This document shows positions 59,698 through 64,000 of a DNA stretch of 64,000 nucleotides, in pieces. The DNA comes from Pseudorhodobacter wandonensis (GTDB lineage: Bacteria; Pseudomonadota; Alphaproteobacteria; Rhodobacterales; Rhodobacteraceae), in assembly GCF_001202035.1 (NCBI RefSeq), contig NZ_LGHT01000045.1, positions 170,117 through 234,116 of the forward strand. Reading direction: 5' to 3'. Under the pieces are notes generated by a model that was given only the letters and a program-made list of their open reading frames with translations, was not told the DNA's origin and made no database searches. A program made the translations under genes and the position numbers. The stretch's first letter is position 1. The number at the start of each line of letters is the position of its first letter.

Positions 59698-62223
59698 ATG
59701 AACGGTTTTGATGAAAATGACGCCTTTGAGGCCGCAGCACGCCCCGTGCCGCTTTCGCAACGTGCCATGGCCGCGCGGCCTACGCCCTATCTCGATGATC
59801 TGAACCCCGCCCAACGTGCGGCGGTTGAGGCGTTGGATGGCCCTGTTCTGATGCTCGCAGGGGCAGGGACGGGCAAAACCAAGGCGCTGACCAGCCGCAT
59901 CGTGCATCTGCTAAACACCGCCCGCGCCCGCCCGAATGAGATTTTGGCCGTGACCTTCACCAACAAGGCCGCCCGCGAAATGAAACTGCGGGTGGCCAAG
60001 CTGATGGGCGGCTCGGATGCGGGCCTCGCGTGGATGGGCACGTTCCACTCGATCTCGGTGAAAATCCTGCGCCGCCATGCCGAATTGGCGGGGTTGAAAT
60101 CGAATTTCACCATTCTGGATACCGACGACCAACTGCGCCTGCTAAAGCAACTTGTGGCCGCCAACGAGATTGACGAAAAACGCTGGCCGCCCAAGATGTT
60201 GGCGGGCATCATTGATGCGTGGAAAAACCGCGCCTGGACACCCGAAAAGGTGCCCGCGTCCGAGGCCGCCGCCTATAACAACCGCGGGACCGAACTGTAC
60301 CAGCAATATCAAGAACGTCTGCGCACCCTGAACGCCACCGATTTTGGCGATTTGCTGCTGCATTGCGTGACCATCTTTCAGGCCCACCCCGATATTTTGC
60401 AGCAATATCAACGCTGGTTCAAATATATCCTTGTCGATGAATACCAAGATACCAACGTGGCCCAATACCTGTGGCTGCGCCTGCTGGCCCAATCGCATAA
60501 AAACATCTGCTGCGTCGGCGATGATGACCAGTCGATCTATGGCTGGCGCGGGGCCGAGGTGGGCAACATTCTGCGGTTCGAAAAAGATTTCCCCGGCGCT
60601 GAGGTTGTGCGGCTCGAACAAAACTATCGCTCGACCCCCCATATCCTTGCGGCCGCATCATCCGTGATCGCGGGCAACGCGGGCCGTTTGGGTAAAACCC
60701 TGTGGACCGAGGCTGAAACGGGCGAGAAAGTCCGCCTGATCGGCCATTGGGATGGTGAGGAAGAGGCGCGCTGGATCGGTGATGAGTTAATCTCACTCAA
60801 CAATGGGGAATCATCAATTGCGAGGCGTCGCCATAATGTTCGTTCGGTTACTGTGGCTCAGGAAGCTGAGCGTATCGCAAAGAACGGTAAGCGCTCAACA
60901 GACCCTGAAAGTGACATTTACAACTTAAACCTGCAGCGAGCAAATGTGTTAGGTTCTGCGGGACTCGATAACATTCCAGTTCCTAAATCCTTTTCGCTTG
61001 ATGATATGGTAATTCTGGTCCGCGCGTCGCACCAGATGCGTGCCTTTGAAGACCGCTTTCTGACCATCGGCTTGCCCTACCGCGTGATCGGCGGCCCGCG
61101 CTTTTATGAACGCTTGGAAATTCGCGACGCGATGTCCTATTTCCGGCTTGCGGTTTCGCCCGATGATGACTTGGCCTTTGAGCGGGTGATCAACACCCCC
61201 AAGCGCGGGCTTGGTGACAAGGCCCAGCAAAACATTCAACGCGTGGCGCGGGCAGGGGGCATGCGCCTGCTGGATGGCGCACGCGATTTGCTGGCCGATG
61301 GCGACATCGGCGGCAAAGGCGCAGGCCAGTTGCGCGCGTTTTGCGATGGCATGGCCCGCTGGCATCAGGCGACGCTAAAACCCGATTACAACCATGTCGA
61401 ACTTGCCGAGACGATCTTGGAAGAGTCCGGCTATACGGCAATGTGGCAAAACGATAAATCTCCCGAGGCCGCAGGGCGGTTGGAAAACCTGAAAGAACTG
61501 GTCAAGGCGCTGGACAATTTCGACAACCTGCAAGGGTTTTTGGAACATGTCAGCCTGATTATGGAAAATGAAACCGAAGAACAGGGCGCCAAAGTCAGCA
61601 TCATGACGCTGCACGCCGCCAAAGGCCTTGAATTTCCAGCCGTGTTTTTGCCGGGCTGGGAAGATGGCCTGTTCCCCAGCCAGCGCAGCATGGACGAATC
61701 CGGCACCAAGGGGCTAGAGGAAGAGCGCCGCCTCGCCTATGTCGGCATCACGCGGGCCGAGGAAATTTGTACCATTTCCTTTGCCTCCAACCGCCGCGTT
61801 TACGGCCAATGGCAAAGCCAGCTGCCCAGCCGGTTCATTGATGAGCTGCCAATAGATCACGTTGATATCCTAACGCCGCCGGGCCTTTACGGCGGCGGAT
61901 ATGGCGCCGCAGCACCCGCGCCGAAAATTGAGGAACGTGCGGCGAAGGCCGATGTCTATAACTCGCCCGGTTGGCGGCGCATGCAAGACCGCAGCGCCCA
62001 ACGCATGTCGCAACCGCGTGAGGCGAAAGGCACAACCATTGACCTTGCAGCCGTGTCCTCCTTTACGAAAGGCGATCGGGTGTTTCACCAGAAATTCGGC
62101 TACGGCACGATTGACGCGATTGAAGGCGATAAACTGGATGTGGCTTTCGATAAGGCTGGATCTAAAAAGGTCGTGGCCGGTTATGTTGTGGCGGCCGATC
62201 AGGCGCATGACTTGCCGTTTTGA
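59698..62223 (+). CDS. uvrD: UvrD/PcrA-type ATP-dependent DNA helicase, with A+T-rich insert
   Basis: An 841-residue superfamily-1A helicase for nucleotide excision and mismatch repair. Motifs: LNPAQRAAVEALDGPVLMLAGAGTGKTKALTSRI (Q motif and Walker A, about 35-68), FTNKAAREMKLRV (Ia), YILVDEYQDTNVAQY (II), CCVGDDDQSIYGWRGAEVGNIL (III), RLEQNYRSTPHIL (IV), VSIMTLHAAKGLEFPAVFLPGWEDGLFPS (V) and EEERRLAYVGITRAE (VI). The C-terminal GDRVFHQKFGYGTIDAIEGDKLDVAFDKAGSKKV Tudor-like domain is also normal. About 77 residues (364-440) between motifs IV and V contain a foreign-looking segment described separately. Confidence 0.95.
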   Translation: MNGFDENDAFEAAARPVPLSQRAMAARPTPYLDDLNPAQRAAVEALDGPVLMLAGAGTGKTKALTSRIVHLLNTARARPNEILAVTFTNKAAREMKLRVAKLMGGSDAGLAWMGTFHSISVKILRRHAELAGLKSNFTILDTDDQLRLLKQLVAANEIDEKRWPPKMLAGIIDAWKNRAWTPEKVPASEAAAYNNRGTELYQQYQERLRTLNATDFGDLLLHCVTIFQAHPDILQQYQRWFKYILVDEYQDTNVAQYLWLRLLAQSHKNICCVGDDDQSIYGWRGAEVGNILRFEKDFPGAEVVRLEQNYRSTPHILAAASSVIAGNAGRLGKTLWTEAETGEKVRLIGHWDGEEEARWIGDELISLNNGESSIARRRHNVRSVTVAQEAERIAKNGKRSTDPESDIYNLNLQRANVLGSAGLDNIPVPKSFSLDDMVILVRASHQMRAFEDRFLTIGLPYRVIGGPRFYERLEIRDAMSYFRLAVSPDDDLAFERVINTPKRGLGDKAQQNIQRVARAGGMRLLDGARDLLADGDIGGKGAGQLRAFCDGMARWHQATLKPDYNHVELAETILEESGYTAMWQNDKSPEAAGRLENLKELVKALDNFDNLQGFLEHVSLIMENETEEQGAKVSIMTLHAAKGLEFPAVFLPGWEDGLFPSQRSMDESGTKGLEEERRLAYVGITRAEEICTISFASNRRVYGQWQSQLPSRFIDELPIDHVDILTPPGLYGGGYGAAAPAPKIEERAAKADVYNSPGWRRMQDRSAQRMSQPREAKGTTIDLAAVSSFTKGDRVFHQKFGYGTIDAIEGDKLDVAFDKAGSKKVVAGYVVAADQAHDLPF
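60787..61017 (+). other. A+T-rich in-frame segment inside uvrD
   Basis: Across 60781-61020 I count 109 G+C of 240 (45%), against 38 of 60 (63%) just before and 37 of 60 (62%) just after. Codons rare elsewhere in the window (TTA, ACA, CGA, GTA) appear together. The encoded stretch, from LNNGESSIARRRHNVRSV to VPKSFSLDD, is about 60 residues longer than the short linker I remember in UvrD proteins at this point. A 6-bp hairpin (GCTCAG-GAAG-CTGAGC, 60856-60871) lies within. It keeps the frame, so the helicase should still be made. It lacks the ends and size of an intein. Confidence 0.6.
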
Positions 62224-62238
62224 CAGGTGGCAAAGGGT

Positions 62239-62264
62239 TTTAGGTATTTGGGCCAAGATGAAAT
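62239..62264 (+). repeat. GG(T)ATTT 3'-end element, copy 7
   Basis: The core TTTAGGTATTTGGGCCAAGA lies 16 bases after the uvrD stop in sense orientation. It is nearly identical to copy 2 and lacks the large GC hairpins of copies 4-6. It ends just before the stop of the convergent BenE-type gene. Confidence 0.6.
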
Positions 62265-62270
62265 CAGGCA

Positions 62271-63419
62271 TCAGCCCTTTTTGGCAAATTGCTCCAATGC
62301 ATAGATGACCAGGCCGGCAAGCAGCCCCCAAAACGCAGCGCCCACGCCAAAGAATGGCACCGAGGACGCCGTTGTCACCATTGTTGCCAAGCCCGCAAAG
62401 CGTTGATCGGCATGGGAAAACGCACCTGTCGCGGCCCCCATCAACGGGCCGAGCAGCGCAAGACCAACCAGCGCCGCAATCAGGGCAGGTGGCAAAGCCC
62501 CCAGCACAGGAATGACCAGCGGGCTGAACAGGCCGAGCAGCAGCCACACTCCGCCATAGGCAAGGCCCACGCGCCAACGCTGGCTGTGGTCTGGATGCGT
62601 ATCTTCGCCCAAACAGATCGCTGCTGTAATCGCCGCCATGCTGATCGTAGAGGCCCCCCAAAGCGCAGACACCATCGACGCAAAGCCTGTGCCAAGCAGT
62701 GCAGGTTGCACGGGTGGCGTATAACCCGCTGCCCGCAACACGGCAAAGCCGGGCAGGTTTTGCGAAGCCATGGTCACCAGATACAGCGGCAGGCCAAGCC
62801 CGATAAGAACCGAGGCGCGGAACTCGGGGAGGATCAGTGTCGGCTGCGGCAAGCTTGCGGCAAGGGGGGGCAGGGCGGCCAACCCAAGGCCGAACGCAAG
62901 GACAATGCCGGTGACCAAAGTCGCCAGAACCGCAAAGGCCGGGCTCTTTAAACGGACCAGAACAAATACCGCCACCATAGGCAGTACAAGCTGTGGCAGG
63001 CTTTCAATCGCGCGCGTCACGGGCAAGCAAAACGGCAGCAAAACGCCGGCCAACATGCCGGCGGCGATACCGTCTGGAATACGTTGCACCAACCGCCCCA
63101 ACGGCCCCCATGCGCCCGTTAGCACCACCAGCCCCGCCGCAAGCACAAAGGCGCCCACTGCCTCGGGCATGGTGATTCCCTCGGTGGCCGCGATCAGCGC
63201 CAAGCCGGGCGTAGACCAGGCCAGAACAACCGGTATCCGTGTATAAAAGCTTAAAAAACCGCTGGTCAGACCTTTGGCAATGCAGATCGCAAATACCCAG
63301 GATGCGCTTTGCGCGGGGGTAGCCCCAAGCGCGGTGGCCGCAGCAAGCAACAGGGCAATCGTGCTGCCATAGCCGACCAGAGCCGCAACAAGTGCCGACG
63401 AAACCATAGATAAACGCAT
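62271..63419 (-). CDS. BenE-family transporter (benzoate/H+ symporter type)
   Basis: About 382 residues and about 12 hydrophobic segments. SALVAALVGYGSTIALLLAAATALGATPAQSASWVFAICIAKGLTSGFLSFYTRIPVVLAWSTPGLALIAA (N-terminal repeat) and QNLPGFAVLRAAGYTPPVQPALLGTGFASMVSALWGASTISMAAITAAICLGEDTHPD (C-terminal) match BenE, an inner-membrane importer of benzoate-like acids. The ATG at 63419 has a GAAGGG site; an in-frame ATG at 63464 is possible, and the frame beyond that runs into the sRNA array. No aromatic-degradation genes are adjacent, so the substrate is open. Confidence 0.85.
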   Translation of the reverse strand: MRLSMVSSALVAALVGYGSTIALLLAAATALGATPAQSASWVFAICIAKGLTSGFLSFYTRIPVVLAWSTPGLALIAATEGITMPEAVGAFVLAAGLVVLTGAWGPLGRLVQRIPDGIAAGMLAGVLLPFCLPVTRAIESLPQLVLPMVAVFVLVRLKSPAFAVLATLVTGIVLAFGLGLAALPPLAASLPQPTLILPEFRASVLIGLGLPLYLVTMASQNLPGFAVLRAAGYTPPVQPALLGTGFASMVSALWGASTISMAAITAAICLGEDTHPDHSQRWRVGLAYGGVWLLLGLFSPLVIPVLGALPPALIAALVGLALLGPLMGAATGAFSHADQRFAGLATMVTTASSVPFFGVGAAFWGLLAGLVIYALEQFAKKG

Positions 63420-63512
63420 CTCTTTGCCCTTCGCCAACCCGTTCGGGCGGACTATTTCCGCCATCCCGCCAAGCTGCAAGCCGAAAAGACCAAGTCGAAA
63501 GTTGAAAAGGAA

Positions 63513-63588
63513 AGCGGCGGCACTCTGGGAGGAGGTAGAGCGCCGCCGTTCCATCTTGCCCAGGCTCAGAGGGAGGAGGAGCCGGGCA
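63513..63588 (-). ncRNA. CcsR-like sRNA, unit 4 (last, diverged, ends in terminator hairpin)
   Basis: Two stem-loops on the minus strand, each with CCTCCTCCC in its loop. The first (63557-63588) has stem TGCCC + GGCTC / GAGCC + GGGCA. The second (63515-63548) has a 12-bp stem with one G-U pair and loop ACCTCCTCCC, followed by CTTTCCTTTT, so it doubles as a terminator. The stems differ in sequence from units 1-3 while keeping the loops, which is strong evidence for selection on the CCUCCUCCC loop. Its 5' side adjoins unit 3. Confidence 0.85.
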
Positions 63589-63631
63589 TCCGATGTGGGG
63601 TGATCAAAAAGACCAACACCCGAAACTTTGT

Positions 63632-63701
63632 GCAGCGGCCCCCGGGAGGAGGATAGGGACCGCTGCGACTGCCACCCGGCGCAGGGAGGAGGAGAGCGCC
63701 G
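63632..63701 (-). ncRNA. CcsR-like sRNA, unit 3
   Basis: Minus strand: hairpin CGGCGC / GCGCCG (63677-63701, loop TCTCCTCCTCCCT) then hairpin GCAGCGGTCCC / GGGGCCGCTGC with one G-U pair (63632-63666, loop TATCCTCCTCCCG). Both loops show CCTCCTCCC, the conserved motif of the Rhodobacter CcsR and wider cuckoo RNA family. The two hairpins are ten bases apart, as expected for a two-stem-loop sRNA. It is one of three near-identical 117-bp units. Confidence 0.88.
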
Positions 63702-63748
63702 TGTGTCCGCTATGGGGTGATCACATAGACCAACACCCGAAACTTTGT

Positions 63749-63818
63749 GCAGCGGCCCCCGGGAGGAGGATAGGGACCGCTGCGACTGCCACCCGGCGCA
63801 GGGAGGAGGAGAGCGCCG
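63749..63818 (-). ncRNA. CcsR-like sRNA, unit 2
   Basis: This unit repeats unit 3 exactly 117 bases further on, with the same two hairpins (63794-63818 and 63749-63783) and the same CCTCCTCCC loops. A 47-base linker separates it from unit 1; processing in such linkers releases the individual sRNAs in the described family. Confidence 0.88.
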
Positions 63819-63865
63819 TGTGTCCGCTATGGGGTGATCACATAGACCAACACCCGAAACTTTGT

Positions 63866-63935
63866 GCAGCGGCCCCCGGGAGGAGGATAGGGACCGCTGC
63901 GACTGCCACCCGGCGCAGGGAGGAGGAGAGCGCCG
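63866..63935 (-). ncRNA. CcsR-like sRNA, unit 1
   Basis: Same two hairpins (63911-63935 and 63866-63900) with CCTCCTCCC loops as units 2 and 3. Reading on the minus strand this is the first complete unit in the window. The promoter is not seen and probably lies beyond base 64000. Confidence 0.88.
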
Positions 63936-63981
63936 TGTGTCCGCTATGGGGTGATCACAAAGACCAGCACCCGAAACTTTG

Positions 63982-64000
63982 TGCGGTGACCCCCGGGAGG
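63982..64000 (-). ncRNA. CcsR-like sRNA, partial unit at window edge
   Basis: The sequence CCTCCCGGGGGTCACCGCA (minus strand) begins a further hairpin with a diverged stem and part of the CCTCCTCCC loop. It is cut off by the window end, showing that the array continues. Confidence 0.6.

Larger units (their letters stand above)
63589..64000. repeat. 117-bp tandem repeats carrying the sRNA units
   Basis: The string GGGGTGATCA recurs with its T at 63601, 63718, 63835 and 63952, exactly 117 bases apart. The first three intervals are nearly identical; differences cluster in AAAAAG / ACATAG / ACAAAG after GATC. Each period contains two CCTCCTCCC hairpins. The linker AACACCCGAAACTTTGTGC is conserved even in the last, diverged unit. 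Copies evidently arose by tandem duplication. Confidence 0.95.

Noticed and set aside
60787..61017. Intein in uvrD
   Set aside because: The extra segment is under 80 residues, lacks a starting Cys/Ser and a terminal His-Asn, and is not at a conserved motif.
63513..64000. CRISPR array at the right edge
   Set aside because: The whole 117-bp period is repeated, with no unique spacers between short repeats.

Overview
The window looks like chromosome of a Rhodobacterales alphaproteobacterium (Rhodobacteraceae). Reasons: the F0-only ATP synthase cluster atpI-atpB-atpE-b'-atpF, a MipZ-type ParA ATPase, a polypeptide-level match to Rhodobacteraceae families (DUF1285, DUF6455, membrane-anchored MoeB-like protein, DUF4159 operon), G+C-rich codon use, and at the right edge an array of hairpins with CCUCCUCCC loops, the hallmark of the CcsR/'cuckoo' sRNA family first described in Rhodobacter. 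No phage, integrase, IS element or CRISPR array was seen.

1-6 kb: end of coaBC, dut, a membrane-anchored ThiF/MoeB-like enzyme, a DUF1761 membrane protein, a substrate-binding protein plus permease of an amino-acid ABC importer with no ATPase gene beside it, then an opposing LysR regulator and EamA-type exporter. 6-11 kb: ffh, chorismate mutase, rpsP, bluB, rimM, trmD, rplS and rpmE all on the plus strand, ended by a clear terminator. 11-16 kb: mipZ, an ArsR regulator and the F0 operon with its own terminator. 15.6-27.5 kb: single genes and short units: FadR-type regulator, OmpA-like lipoprotein, Ada-like methyltransferase, nth with a PfkB kinase, a divergent sulfotransferase/glycosyltransferase pair, HIT protein, polA, a short zinc-finger protein and DUF1285.

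27.5-34.2 kb: a tightly overlapped four-gene operon MoxR ATPase / DUF58 / DUF4159 / amidotransferase-like membrane protein. 35.5-39.8 kb: glcD, glcE, a small membrane protein and glcF (glycolate oxidase). 39.8-42.2 kb: two tandem paralogous trypsin-like proteases and an Hsp20. 42.2-48.8 kb: an arginine-transaminase-type catabolic pair (AruH/AruI-like) with a TetR regulator, divergent from a complete basic-amino-acid ABC importer; a 22-bp inverted repeat sits between the two arms. 49-59.6 kb: CDF metal transporter, SH3 protein, D-glycerate dehydrogenase, tRNA-Gly(GCC), PhnA-like and EF-hand proteins, pyruvate carboxylase, and a divergent DHA2 exporter/MarR pair. 59.7-63.4 kb: UvrD helicase carrying an A+T-rich in-frame insert, then a BenE-type transporter. 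63.5-64.0 kb: the CCUCCUCCC hairpin array on the minus strand.

The most notable findings are (i) the CcsR-like sRNA array, built from 117-bp tandem units that run off the window, (ii) the compositionally foreign segment inside uvrD, (iii) seven copies of a GC-hairpin plus GGATATTT/GGTATTT element, each directly downstream of a gene and in its sense orientation, and (iv) the divergent arginine uptake/transamination module with its candidate operator. All calls come from reading the sequence and recalling protein families; no database search was run.
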